From DZBG01 sp049241565 (GTDB lineage Bacteria; Bdellovibrionota; Bacteriovoracia; Bacteriovoracales; Bacteriovoracaceae), in contig JBMLQL010000009.1 in the NCBI GenBank assembly GCA_049241565.1, positions 71,680 to 135,679 on the forward strand: 64,000 bases of DNA, in the 5' to 3' direction. A program made the translations under genes and the position numbers. Under the pieces are notes generated by a model that did no database searches, had not been told where the DNA came from, and saw only the letters and a program-made list of their open reading frames with translations. This document shows positions 41,794 to 50,218 of this stretch, piece after piece; within the stretch, counting starts at the first letter, position 1; each line of letters begins with the position of its first letter.

Positions 41794-42291
41794 ATGAAAC
41801 GAACGGAAATTATAAATCTTCTCTTGCCCCTCAACGAAAAACTCTATCAGATGGCCTACTGTCTTATTCCTGATGATCTTCAGGCCGAACAATTGGTTAT
41901 CGATGGTGTAAATGCTTTTCTTTTAAAAGAGCAGAAATGGGTAGCACAGTTAACTCAACAAGAAGTGGATCGTGTTCAGGCGAATCATATTCGCCGTCAA
42001 TTACTAAAGAAAATTTTAAAATTCCAAGTTGAGATCGGACAGCGTCGATCTTTCCAATTAATTGATCAGTACCGCACTTATATTCCAGCTGAATTTAAAA
42101 AGTTCTATGATTTAGATGTGAAGGTAAGGGCCGTGATGACGTTGAGATTTGATTTCTTATTTCAAATGGAAGAGATCGAAGATATTTGTCAGTTGCCGCG
42201 TTTTGAAGTGATTGAGAAACTTCATAATGGACGCTTTATGCTTTCAAAAGATCTTTCTCATCAGAAATTGACTCAGGAGAGTCGTGTATGA
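41794..42291 (+). CDS. ECF sigma factor-like protein
   Basis: This 165-residue protein has two regions that resemble ECF sigma factors. LYQMAYCLIPDDLQAEQLVIDGVNAFL recalls region 2 (AEDLVQDTF), and VRAVMTLRFDFLFQMEEIEDI with the following RFEVIEKLHNGR recalls region 4. Sequence is quite divergent, and the usual Glu-Asp of region 2.2 is absent. The next gene overlaps by 4 bases and looks like an anti-sigma factor, which supports the call. The start may be the ATG at 41782, but a TATGAT -10 element covers that ATG, so I use 41794. Confidence 0.6.
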   Translation: MKRTEIINLLLPLNEKLYQMAYCLIPDDLQAEQLVIDGVNAFLLKEQKWVAQLTQQEVDRVQANHIRRQLLKKILKFQVEIGQRRSFQLIDQYRTYIPAEFKKFYDLDVKVRAVMTLRFDFLFQMEEIEDICQLPRFEVIEKLHNGRFMLSKDLSHQKLTQESRV

Positions 42292-42596
42292 TTGAGGCCA
42301 TGAGTTATTTTAATAAGAACGTGACAGCCTTTATTGACGGGTCACTAGATGGTGGGGCCCAGGCAGAGTTTGAAGCTTTCCTTCGCACACATCCAGAATA
42401 TCTACCTGAAATTGAGAATAAACAAGCCGAGCTTGATTATATTAAGAGTTTCATCCCTCAAATCTCTCTATCTAAAGAGGCCAATGAGTCTCTTTCAGCT
42501 GAATTAAAGCAATCTGTTTTTCTTTTAGTACGTCCTCAGAATGCGAATGTTTTTCAGAAAGCAAAAATGAAATTTGAAGAATGGGTTAATCGCTAA
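42288..42596 (+). CDS. Anti-sigma-factor-like protein without zinc ligands
   Basis: This 102-residue soluble protein begins with a helix pair like the anti-sigma domain: VTAFIDGSLDGGAQAEFEAFLRTHPEYL matches the DGxL...E..L...P pattern, but the His-Cys-Cys zinc ligands are missing, and no transmembrane helix follows. AGGAGAG precedes the ATG. The ATGA overlap with the ECF-like gene indicates coupled translation, as is usual for sigma/anti-sigma pairs. The release signal cannot be inferred. Confidence 0.55.
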   Translation: MIEAMSYFNKNVTAFIDGSLDGGAQAEFEAFLRTHPEYLPEIENKQAELDYIKSFIPQISLSKEANESLSAELKQSVFLLVRPQNANVFQKAKMKFEEWVNR

Positions 42597-42600
42597 GAGC

Positions 42601-43587
42601 TTAGCCCTTTGGATTCACCACTAGAGTAAAAAACACCGTAAATTCACCATTCTTTTCCCATAGACTCTTTGGAGGATTCTGAATTGTATCCATTCCTTTG
42701 AGTACATCTAAAAAGAAGTCTTGAAGTTTATCGACATTAGTCCAGCGAACCATCTTGATTTGTTTGATATTTCCCTGAGCATCATATGTCAGACGTCCCG
42801 TCATTGTTTCTTCGGTGTCTGTCATGGGGAAGCGGGTCTGCGGATTAATGCGTTCAAAGCGATTATAGTTCGACATAAACGAATTCACGTAGGCCAGGGC
42901 CACACGCCGTTGAAAACTGTAGAACATGAGTTCGTACTCGTTGAGCTCATCTGGGCTTACACCTTCTGGGACTTCTAGATTCACGCCCACATTCGTATTT
43001 TGAAAACTGGAAATAGACTGAGAACCAGAGACATTATAGTTGCGCTCATTCTGTCCACGCTGCCCATTTGAACCTGCAAATTCTTTAATACCCTCACCTT
43101 GAAGGGTAATCGCTTTGATCGCCTTCTTTTGGGCGACGATAGGCATACGCCCTGGACGAACCATTTTCTCAGCTTGTTGAGTCTTTTCAGATATTTTATT
43201 TTGCTGAACTGGGCTTGGGGCCGCAGAAAGATCACTTAGATCGACACGGTTTTTATTCAATCCACCACGCTTAACCTGAGGGATACCATTGATAGGTGAT
43301 GCAGAAGGAGATTTTTGAGAAACCGTAGGTGAGATTTTTTTCGTCTCAGTAGGAGTAGAAGACAGATAGGTGTTATTCTGTTTGCTTCCCTTTTGGTGGC
43401 CAATTCGTCTGATATTAAGAGTGCGAGGAGAATCGTTTTCAGTGGCCGAGACAGCTTTTTTAGGTTGCTCAGGAAGAGTGACAGGACCTAGAACAAAGAG
43501 AATAAGATGCAATAAGGCCACGAGCCCTAAAAAAAGAGGGAAATTGAGCTTTATCCTAAATTCGAGAGAACCTGTAGCACCAGTCAA
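42601..43587 (-). CDS. TonB-like energy transducer protein
   Basis: This 328-residue protein has one N-terminal transmembrane helix (FPLFLGLVALLHLILFVLGP), a long Pro/Ser/Lys/Gln-rich periplasmic linker (about 40-200), and a C-terminal domain with GRLTYDAQGNIKQIKMVRWT that resembles TonB C-terminal strands. It may span the periplasm to an outer-membrane partner, or serve in a gliding or secretion complex. The start is a TTG at 43587, supported by AAGGAG 6 bases upstream. The gene converges on the anti-sigma-like gene with a 4-base gap. Confidence 0.65.
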   Translation of the reverse strand: MTGATGSLEFRIKLNFPLFLGLVALLHLILFVLGPVTLPEQPKKAVSATENDSPRTLNIRRIGHQKGSKQNNTYLSSTPTETKKISPTVSQKSPSASPINGIPQVKRGGLNKNRVDLSDLSAAPSPVQQNKISEKTQQAEKMVRPGRMPIVAQKKAIKAITLQGEGIKEFAGSNGQRGQNERNYNVSGSQSISSFQNTNVGVNLEVPEGVSPDELNEYELMFYSFQRRVALAYVNSFMSNYNRFERINPQTRFPMTDTEETMTGRLTYDAQGNIKQIKMVRWTNVDKLQDFFLDVLKGMDTIQNPPKSLWEKNGEFTVFFTLVVNPKG

Positions 43588-43771
43588 AGGTGACTCCTTT
43601 ACTCTTGTTTATTCTGGCCCAGATTCGGAAATAAGGCCATATGAGAGAAGTGAACAAGAATAATCGGATAAATTTTCCTTACTTGACGGTGATCACCAGG
43701 AATTGAGAGAATATCTAAGTTATGAAAAGGCCATTGAGAGGCCTAAATGATTCGATAAGGATGTTGAAGTC

Positions 43772-45124
43772 ATGAAAAAATTACTTAGTTTTTCGCCAAT
43801 CACATTTCTTATGATTGCCGTTTCTGGGTTTGCTCTTTCCGTCGGAGGAATGTGGCACCAGCATGTTAACCAAAAACAACTCCAAAATTTTGGTGTTCTT
43901 AATCAGGGTGTGAGCACATGTTTTAACCGTGTCTCTCAAACCTTTACCGCTACTATGATTAAGGACTTTAAATCGACTTATCTTAGCCGCTCTTTTATGT
44001 CTCTTTCTGATGAGTGTCTCACTGAAGCGATTAATGGGATGAAGCCCTTTAAATCAGAATTGAACAAGGGCCACAAAACTCTTCAACAATTGATTTCAGA
44101 GGTTCACTGGTTTCATGAGTCAGTTCTTAAAACAATCACTCCGGCCATGGCCGGAGTAGATAAGAATTTTGATACAAGTGCGGCAGTAAATCGTTACAAA
44201 AAAATAGAAGATTTTAAAATCGCTCTTATTGATGAGGTTGAAGCGGCTTCTCAGGATGTTGCTCGCATGATTAGAAATGATCAAGTGGCGGTCACTCTTG
44301 GTGTTCTTGCTGTCTTTCTGGCCCTTGTAGTGATGATGGCCCAAGAAAATAATAGAGCTGCAACAAGAAAACAAATTGAGGCCCGCGCTCTTTCTCTTCT
44401 GGGTGCTTCTAAGACCGATAATAGTGCGATTATTGATCAGCTTGTCAGTGATGCTCTCATGAATTCTTCGATGGAGAGTACGGCCCAATTATTCAGAGAT
44501 TACAACGGCGAGATTCTTGAAAAGCAGACAACTCGTTTTGCTGGTGCTGAGTCGAAAGATAAGGAACGCACAGAGATTTCTGACGATGATGTTGATTATA
44601 GTGACAATGAGAACTCAGCTAGTGCTTCACTCCGTGAAGTTCTAGTCACTATTCAAAATATTCATGGAAAAGAGAACGTAAACTCTTCTGAAGTCAGAGA
44701 CGTTAAACTTGCCATTGAAGCCGAGGCTTTAGAGCAAGTGATGAATATGGCCGTGACAAAGCTTCTTGAGCACAAATCAGGTAATAAGCGAGTTCAAATT
44801 TCTAATCAGGTTCATTCTGATAGAAGTATTCTTAATTTCTTTTTAAAAGAATCGACTTTTAATGTGTCTGAACTTGAGTTCGCCTCAACTGAGGGAGCTG
44901 AAACGAATGATCTTAACCTTATTCTTTTGAAAGAGATTTGTGGGGATCATGGAGTGCAGTGGTTTGCAGAAAATAAGCTGTCAAGAAATGGTGCCATTGA
45001 AGGAATGAATATTCGCATGGTGATTAAGCGTGCCCCTAAGTCGGCCAAGAAAAATCTTGTGTCTGTAGTTCGCGGAAAAAAGCGCGATATTCAATCATCG
45101 ATCAGAGCAGAATTAATGAATTAG
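43772..45124 (+). CDS. Membrane sensor with a degenerate kinase-like C-terminal domain
   Basis: This 450-residue protein has two transmembrane helices (about 10-27 and 172-192) flanking a periplasmic sensor of about 145 residues. The cytoplasmic part ends with a region resembling an ATP-binding kinase domain: ALEQVMNMAVTKLLEHKSG where an N-box would lie, and LILLKEICGDHGVQWFAEN like the G2/F region helix (GLxLxxxIxxxHGG). The Asn and the DxGxG residues are gone, and no phosphoacceptor His box is seen. I infer a signalling pseudokinase. AAGGA precedes the ATG. It overlaps the convergent dtd gene by 4 bases. Confidence 0.55.
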   Translation: MKKLLSFSPITFLMIAVSGFALSVGGMWHQHVNQKQLQNFGVLNQGVSTCFNRVSQTFTATMIKDFKSTYLSRSFMSLSDECLTEAINGMKPFKSELNKGHKTLQQLISEVHWFHESVLKTITPAMAGVDKNFDTSAAVNRYKKIEDFKIALIDEVEAASQDVARMIRNDQVAVTLGVLAVFLALVVMMAQENNRAATRKQIEARALSLLGASKTDNSAIIDQLVSDALMNSSMESTAQLFRDYNGEILEKQTTRFAGAESKDKERTEISDDDVDYSDNENSASASLREVLVTIQNIHGKENVNSSEVRDVKLAIEAEALEQVMNMAVTKLLEHKSGNKRVQISNQVHSDRSILNFFLKESTFNVSELEFASTEGAETNDLNLILLKEICGDHGVQWFAENKLSRNGAIEGMNIRMVIKRAPKSAKKNLVSVVRGKKRDIQSSIRAELMN

Positions 45125-45558
45125 TATTCGAGAAGGATAGTCACTGGCCCATCGTTGGTCAGTGACACTTTCATATAGGCCCCGAAGCGGCCTTCCTTGA
45201 CCACAATCCCACGATCTCTTAATCCCTTATTGAATAAAGCATATTTGAGTCTGGCCTCGGCCGGTTTCATAGACCTCTCAAAACTTGGACGATGTCCTGA
45301 AGAGCCGTCCCAGCTCAAAGTAAACTGACTCACACTGAGAATTTCTCCGTGGATTTGGGAGATATTTAAATTGATTTTGCCTTCTTCATCGTCAAAGAGG
45401 CGAAGATTGGCGACTTTATCGATGGCCTTCTGAAGCTTAGAATCATCGTCGCCCTCTTCAAAACAAATGAGAACGAGAAATCCATTTTGAATCTCTCCAA
45501 CGATTTCGCCATCAACACTCACTGAAGCCGAACTTGCTCTTTGTATGACCAGTTTCAT
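45121..45558 (-). CDS. dtd: D-aminoacyl-tRNA deacylase
   Basis: This 145-residue protein has the Dtd signatures SVSQFTLSWDGSSGHRPSF and SLTNDGPVTILLEY, the second providing the cis Gly-Pro motif that gates chirality. The N-terminal MKLVIQRASSASVSVDGE is standard. It hydrolyses D-amino acids from tRNA as a dimer. The start overlaps the stop of the 948-residue gene (ATGA), so its expression is coupled to that gene. Confidence 0.96.
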   Translation of the reverse strand: MKLVIQRASSASVSVDGEIVGEIQNGFLVLICFEEGDDDSKLQKAIDKVANLRLFDDEEGKINLNISQIHGEILSVSQFTLSWDGSSGHRPSFERSMKPAEARLKYALFNKGLRDRGIVVKEGRFGAYMKVSLTNDGPVTILLEY

Positions 45559-48401
45559 GGTCGCTTCACCATAATCTGAATCTTAAAGCTCTCAGAAATG
45601 AGGTACTGAATACGCTCACCGATATCATTATATGTGGTTTTAAGTGATTGAGTAGTCTCAAGGATTTCTTTTAATCTTTCAAGTCTAGGGACATGGATCG
45701 CACGGAGAAGCTTAGAGAAAGGAGCTCCAGTTGCATGACTTAAAAGGAACGAAATAAAGCACAACATGCTCTCCTCAGAGTGAAGCCTGATAATAGTCTC
45801 ATCTCCGTGAATAAGTTCAAGGAAGTGAAGCTTCAGATCACCTTCGTGAGTCGTTCTTGTTTTAAAACTGGTCATAGGAAGATGAATCCCATCAGGGCGA
45901 GAGTTTTCAACAAACTCAATATAGACATCATTATTGCTTGGATAAATGCATTGAGTTTCAGAGTTTAAGAGCTGCATTTTGATAAGCGGGTTATTAAAGT
46001 TCACCACTGAACCAAAACGATTATCATTCATGTGCCAAACCATCTGCTGAAGAGTTTGCTCAAAGCGAGCTAGGCGAGAGAGAATTTCACAAGCATAGCG
46101 AGGGAAGAGACTCTGAAGAATTTGCTCTAAATGAGAAAAACTTTTCTTAATCATCAATGGATTGGCCTCAAGAAGCTGATCTTGAGTCATATTAAGAATA
46201 TCAAAAGCAGAGCGAACATGATCTGGGATGAGATCTGTTTGTTGCAAAAATTTAGGAACTAGAAGCTTTGAAAGATTTCCTTTCACTTTATGAGTGGCTC
46301 CCGTAAAGCTTAGTTGGATCACTTGTCGCCCGATAGGTGAGCTGAAAAAATGCCTTAAAATATTCGGATCAATTCCTGCCAGACGCGGAGTAAGTGAGAA
46401 ATATGAACAAAGACTTGCCCCATAATCGTTATAGACTGACCTAAAAGTCGTCATCGGGTGGAGCTCGAGAGCAGGTTGCTCACCTTTAAGATTAACAACG
46501 AGAAAATAAGAGAGGTCTTGCTTGAGTCCAAGATTCAATCCAGACATGAAGTCATGTCTATCTTCAAGTTCAACTGGCTTAATATCAAAAATGGACTCCA
46601 ATGGAATACATGAATCCATAAGGCTTTTGAAGAAATTAGGATGAGTGATATGAGAAGCATCATCATTGGTTGAATGAATAAGCATTCCATTCACAATAGC
46701 TTCTTGGAAAAATTCTACTCGCTGATTTTCAGGGAATTCCATCTGCGCCATGGCCGGAGCATCCGCCAAATGCTGAAGATAGAAAGAGCGAATATGTTCA
46801 GACAAAGTGCCAAATTCTTGAAACGTTTTAAGGTCTGCACTTAAACGGAAATAATAACAAAGTTGTTGGTCACGTCTTGGAACAGCGGTCTTCTTGAAAA
46901 TGTAAATATGATTTCCAAGCTCTCCCTTTCCTTTAACATTTTCAAAGTCGTAGATCGCTTCAATTTTAAGTTCTTTAAGTAATTGCTCAACTCTCTCTCT
47001 TTGCGAAGGGATAAAGAGTTTTTTTGGAGAGATAACAAAAAGATAGCCTTCGTTTTTTAAGAATCTGATTTGATCATGAATTTGAGTCATGAGGAAATGC
47101 TGAGGATTATTCTTAGGAAAGTGAGCTAGATTGAGAACAACACGATCATATGAAGATGAAAAGAACGGATTATCATTGGCCAGTAAAGATGGTTGATGAG
47201 AACCGGCGTTCTTTCTGTTTTTAAAATGGGCCCCGACTACTTTACTGATGTATTCTACAGGTCTTTCATTTTGGTGTTCGGCCTTATCAGCTAAGAAAGT
47301 AAGAAACTGAAGCTCGTTACAGATCTTAGTAAACATTCCTGAGACAAATTCCACACCTTTGAAATCAGTGCAAAGAGTTTGATCCCAGTGAAGGGTTTTG
47401 TTATTTTCTTGGGCCAGCCAATGTGAAAGAGAAAGCGATTCAAGGTAATCCCCAAAGAATTTACAGCTAATCATTTCATCTTTGTCTTGATCCCATGGAA
47501 TCGTTCCATTAAGCACATCAAGCCAGAGAGGGAAATTGATTAAAAGTGAATTAAGGAAAAGCCCAAAATTAACATGAGAAAGAGAGTGAGAGTAAATTTT
47601 CGTTTGCTCACTTTCAATCTGAGTTTTCATTGAAATCGTTTTAATGATTTCAGTAATTGTCAGCATACGCGAGAGTTCGATCATCTCTGTCATTGATGAT
47701 TTCATCTCTTCTTGCGGACGATACCAGCTATAATAATTGGCTTCTAGAGCACGAGTCTTCAATTCTGTTGATGAACCTTTTTTGAAGATTCCAGTTAAAA
47801 AGGAAGTCGGGTAGAGAAGGGCCTTATCAGAGATATAAATTTCAGAGCGATCACAAAGAGTTCCAATGAATCGTAATTTGTAAAAAACGACTGTGGCCAC
47901 TCGGTGGAAATAAATATTCATAAATCCAGCAATGGCCGGATGAGTTTCATGAAGTTCTTCGGAGCGAATCAATTGCCAAAAACGCGACTGCTCATCAGCT
48001 TCATCTGCATGAAGACCAAGTGTTTCGGCATAAGAGAGGAACTCTTCATAGAGACCGGCCTTGATTGATCTGGTGAAATCTGTCGATTGATAAAACTGAC
48101 GACGGATATCGGCCACGATGAGTTCGAGGTTTTTTTGAAACCGAATAATATTTTTTGAGATGAGTGATTCACCTGTCCAGCCTGGAGTCAGATAGTTGAG
48201 TGGGCAAAAGCCTTGGGACTCAACGGCGGATGCAGAGTGGTTTAGACGGAGATTCTTAAAACTAGGGAAAATATTTTGAGATTTGACGAAATAGGAATCC
48301 GTCGATGAATTTTTCATCGCATTTTCTGTCGCAAGATTGTTGGCCAATAGGGGGTGCTCGCGCTTAAACCACTGTTCGGCCGAAAACGGCTTCTTGGTCA
48401 A
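45555..48401 (-). CDS. Large protein resembling an inactivated N6-adenine DNA methyltransferase with specificity-like region
   Basis: This is a 948-residue soluble protein. Residues about 415-510 follow the second half of an N6-methyltransferase domain: YDRVVLNLAHFPKN sits where DxVxxNPPF occurs, then a helix, then FLKNEGYLFVISPKKLFIPS (like GGRLAIVLP), ALKI-type strands and GNHIYIFKK (like TxILVLKK). The catalytic NPPY is replaced by NLAH, and no SAM-binding FxGxG is visible. Residues about 690-730 (HFFSSPIGRQVIQL, then GNLSKLLVPKF) resemble the target-recognition helix/loop of type I S or IIG enzymes. The C-terminus is helical. The start is TTG with AGGAG 5 bases upstream. The role is unknown; methylation is unlikely, DNA binding is possible. 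Confidence 0.55.
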   Translation of the reverse strand: MTKKPFSAEQWFKREHPLLANNLATENAMKNSSTDSYFVKSQNIFPSFKNLRLNHSASAVESQGFCPLNYLTPGWTGESLISKNIIRFQKNLELIVADIRRQFYQSTDFTRSIKAGLYEEFLSYAETLGLHADEADEQSRFWQLIRSEELHETHPAIAGFMNIYFHRVATVVFYKLRFIGTLCDRSEIYISDKALLYPTSFLTGIFKKGSSTELKTRALEANYYSWYRPQEEMKSSMTEMIELSRMLTITEIIKTISMKTQIESEQTKIYSHSLSHVNFGLFLNSLLINFPLWLDVLNGTIPWDQDKDEMISCKFFGDYLESLSLSHWLAQENNKTLHWDQTLCTDFKGVEFVSGMFTKICNELQFLTFLADKAEHQNERPVEYISKVVGAHFKNRKNAGSHQPSLLANDNPFFSSSYDRVVLNLAHFPKNNPQHFLMTQIHDQIRFLKNEGYLFVISPKKLFIPSQRERVEQLLKELKIEAIYDFENVKGKGELGNHIYIFKKTAVPRRDQQLCYYFRLSADLKTFQEFGTLSEHIRSFYLQHLADAPAMAQMEFPENQRVEFFQEAIVNGMLIHSTNDDASHITHPNFFKSLMDSCIPLESIFDIKPVELEDRHDFMSGLNLGLKQDLSYFLVVNLKGEQPALELHPMTTFRSVYNDYGASLCSYFSLTPRLAGIDPNILRHFFSSPIGRQVIQLSFTGATHKVKGNLSKLLVPKFLQQTDLIPDHVRSAFDILNMTQDQLLEANPLMIKKSFSHLEQILQSLFPRYACEILSRLARFEQTLQQMVWHMNDNRFGSVVNFNNPLIKMQLLNSETQCIYPSNNDVYIEFVENSRPDGIHLPMTSFKTRTTHEGDLKLHFLELIHGDETIIRLHSEESMLCFISFLLSHATGAPFSKLLRAIHVPRLERLKEILETTQSLKTTYNDIGERIQYLISESFKIQIMVKRP

Positions 48402-48423
48402 AAGATCTCCTGTTCCTATCCAA

Positions 48424-48453
48424 GTTTTAAGGACTTATCTGTACAAGTGTCAA
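48424..48453 (-). promoter_or_regulatory. Putative promoter for the methyltransferase-like gene and dtd
   Basis: On the minus strand a perfect TTGACA (48453-48448) is followed after 18 bases by TAAAAC (48429-48424). The start would be near 48417, about 15 bases before the TTG start codon. Two GTGTCA copies (48447-48452 and 48458-48463) lie at the -35 and may be an operator. Confidence 0.5.
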
Positions 48454-48527
48454 AAAGGTGTCACAAATTTTCACCTATATCCCGACTAATGTCATCAAAA
48501 AAGAGACATTGGAGTGAAGGAAAAAAC

Positions 48528-48555
48528 TAAGGTACGCCTCAGTTTGTTCCGATAG
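48528..48555 (+). promoter_or_regulatory. Weak FliA-like promoter candidate
   Basis: TAAGGTAC (48528-48535), 12 bases, TCCGATAG (48548-48555). The -10 octamer is identical to the one in the motA promoter, but the -35 is poorer and the spacer is one base longer. The next gene starts 77 bases downstream. The rest of this 230-base divergent gap (48402-48631) holds the minus-strand promoter and nothing else I recognise. Confidence 0.22.
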
Positions 48556-48631
48556 GGATGAAAGTTATTTAGAGGCTTTCTAATACGAAGCAACAATTTA
48601 AATAAAAATGATTTGAGTAGAGGGTTTTATT

Positions 48632-49063
48632 ATGGAAAAAGGTTTTAACGACCAAGAATTAGCAGACATTATGAATGAGATTGAGGCCCTTGAAAAAGAG
48701 TTTCAAGATCCTGATCACCAAGAAGCGACTCCTGTGATGCAAGAGTTAGCCGAAATGGATGAAGAAGAGTCTGTTCCATTGAGTGAGTTTAATAATGAAG
48801 CACCTGCTGCTCAAGTGATTCCAATGACTGTGAAGGAGCCTGTGATGACAACCAAATCGACACCAAAATCAACTTCAACTGATTCATCTACTTCGATGAG
48901 TTTTCATGTTGAAGGAAATATGAATCTTCAGCTTTCATTCACCATTAATGGTGAGGAAGTGAAGCTACACGTAACAGATCAAGGTCTCAATATCGAGATG
49001 CAAAGTGGTGTCTCATTAAATGTTCCTGTGAAATCAGTTTCCGCTGTTAAAAAAGTCGCGTAA
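48632..49063 (+). CDS. Acidic protein of unknown function
   Basis: This 143-residue protein has an acidic helical N-terminus (1-50, many Glu/Asp), a Thr/Ser/Pro-rich linker (about 55-88) and a beta-rich C-terminal part (about 88-143) with alternating strands such as LQLSFTINGEEVKLHV. No family is recognised, and there is no signal peptide. GAGGG precedes the ATG. It lies 9 bases before rsmD, so both are probably in one transcript, but the link between them is not clear. Confidence 0.6.
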   Translation: MEKGFNDQELADIMNEIEALEKEFQDPDHQEATPVMQELAEMDEEESVPLSEFNNEAPAAQVIPMTVKEPVMTTKSTPKSTSTDSSTSMSFHVEGNMNLQLSFTINGEEVKLHVTDQGLNIEMQSGVSLNVPVKSVSAVKKVA

Positions 49064-49072
49064 TCTTATCAC

Positions 49073-49684
49073 ATGTCATTAAAAATTCTTGGAGGGTTTG
49101 CTCGTGGTTTAAACTTGCAAACTCCCAAGGACGATCTTATTCGTCCAACCTCAGTCATGATCCGTCGTAAACTCTTTGATTGGCGCCAGAATCTTGATGG
49201 CCATGCTTTTGTAGATCTCTGTGCAGGATCTGGGGCGGTCGGATTAGAGGCTTTTTCAAGAGGAGCAGATGAGCTTTGGGTGAGTGAGCCTAATCGTATT
49301 GTTTATAAAGTTCTCGAATCAAATGTGAAACTCTTTGCTGATCGTTATGGAGATTATTTTGAGCAAGATATTGTTTGTTATCAAAAACCATTAGATCAAT
49401 TTCTTAAAACTTTTCTTTCTTCGTATCTTGAATGGAGCGATGAGCAGAAGGTTCAGACCATTCTTTTCCTTGACCCCCCCTACGGCAAAATTGATATTTA
49501 CGAAGAGGCCTTAAGGCAGCTTAAAGAAGCTGACTATAGAGGGGAGTTATGGCTTGAGTCAGATGAGCTCAAGGGTATGAAGTCCCAAGTGGCCCGGGAG
49601 CATTTTGGTAAGATTCTTAAGATTGTGGAGCAAGGAGATCATTATGTCCTTGTGGGAGAGATCTCTCTGGCCGATAAGCCATAA
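49073..49684 (+). CDS. rsmD: RsmD-family 16S rRNA guanine-N2 methyltransferase
   Basis: This 203-residue methyltransferase has an N-terminal LKILGGFARGLNLQTP and RPTSVMIRRKLFDW (the family KGRxL/RPTxDRVREALFN equivalent). SAM binding is FVDLCAGSGAVGLEAFSRGA and the catalytic motif is FLDPPYGK. RsmD methylates G966 of 16S rRNA in E. coli. It precedes coaD, the common bacterial pair rsmD-coaD, by 51 bases. The sequence between FxxEQ and DPPY is somewhat longer than usual. Confidence 0.9.
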   Translation: MSLKILGGFARGLNLQTPKDDLIRPTSVMIRRKLFDWRQNLDGHAFVDLCAGSGAVGLEAFSRGADELWVSEPNRIVYKVLESNVKLFADRYGDYFEQDIVCYQKPLDQFLKTFLSSYLEWSDEQKVQTILFLDPPYGKIDIYEEALRQLKEADYRGELWLESDELKGMKSQVAREHFGKILKIVEQGDHYVLVGEISLADKP

Positions 49685-49735
49685 TAAGTTTTAAAATAGA
49701 ACTCAGATAGAAAACCCTAAAAAAGGATTCTCATT

Positions 49736-50215
49736 GTGAGAAAAGCCGTTTACGCAGGAACATTTGATCCCTTCACTAATGGGCATCTTGATATTGTCCA
49801 GCGAGCGCTTAAAATTTTCGATGAAGTGACTATCCTTGTCGCCGTTTCTCCTACAAAAAAACCTTTTCTTGGCCAGGACAAGAGAGTGGAACTTTTAGAG
49901 ACCCTTTTTAAAGATGAGAAGAAAGTAAAAGTTGATTCTTGGGATGGCCTTATTGTTGAATACGCCAGACAAAATAAAATTAGTTCCATTGTCCGTGGAC
50001 TTCGTCCTACAGGGGACTTTGAAATTGAATTTCAAATGGCCTCAATGAATAGAAAAATTAATCAAGAATGCGATACAGTTTTTCTTATGACCAGTGAGAA
50101 GCTCTACTATATTTCATCATCGCTGGTAAAAGAAGTTTTCAATCATGGCGGTGATGTTTCTCCTTTTGTTCCATCGATTGTTTTAGATGAGCTTTTGAAA
50201 TCGAGAGGAAAGTAG
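49736..50215 (+). CDS. coaD: Phosphopantetheine adenylyltransferase
   Basis: This 159-residue enzyme has the nucleotidyltransferase motif GTFDPFTNGHLDIV (HxGH type as NGHLD), VSPTKKPF, IVRGLRPTGDFEIEFQMA and YISSSLVKEV. It makes dephospho-CoA from phosphopantetheine and ATP, the penultimate step of coenzyme A synthesis. The start codon is GTG at 49736 with AAGGA about 8 bases upstream. Its stop is 3 bases before the aminotransferase start. Confidence 0.97.
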   Translation: MRKAVYAGTFDPFTNGHLDIVQRALKIFDEVTILVAVSPTKKPFLGQDKRVELLETLFKDEKKVKVDSWDGLIVEYARQNKISSIVRGLRPTGDFEIEFQMASMNRKINQECDTVFLMTSEKLYYISSSLVKEVFNHGGDVSPFVPSIVLDELLKSRGK

Positions 50216-50218
50216 ATC

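Noticed and set aside
44120..44488. Minus-strand 122-residue open frame in the membrane sensor gene
   Set aside because: No start signal, and the plus frame has clear transmembrane segments and a good ribosome binding site.
45555..48401. Functional restriction-modification or BREX-type methyltransferase
   Set aside because: The catalytic NPPY and SAM motifs are missing, and no restriction, specificity or helicase partner gene is nearby.
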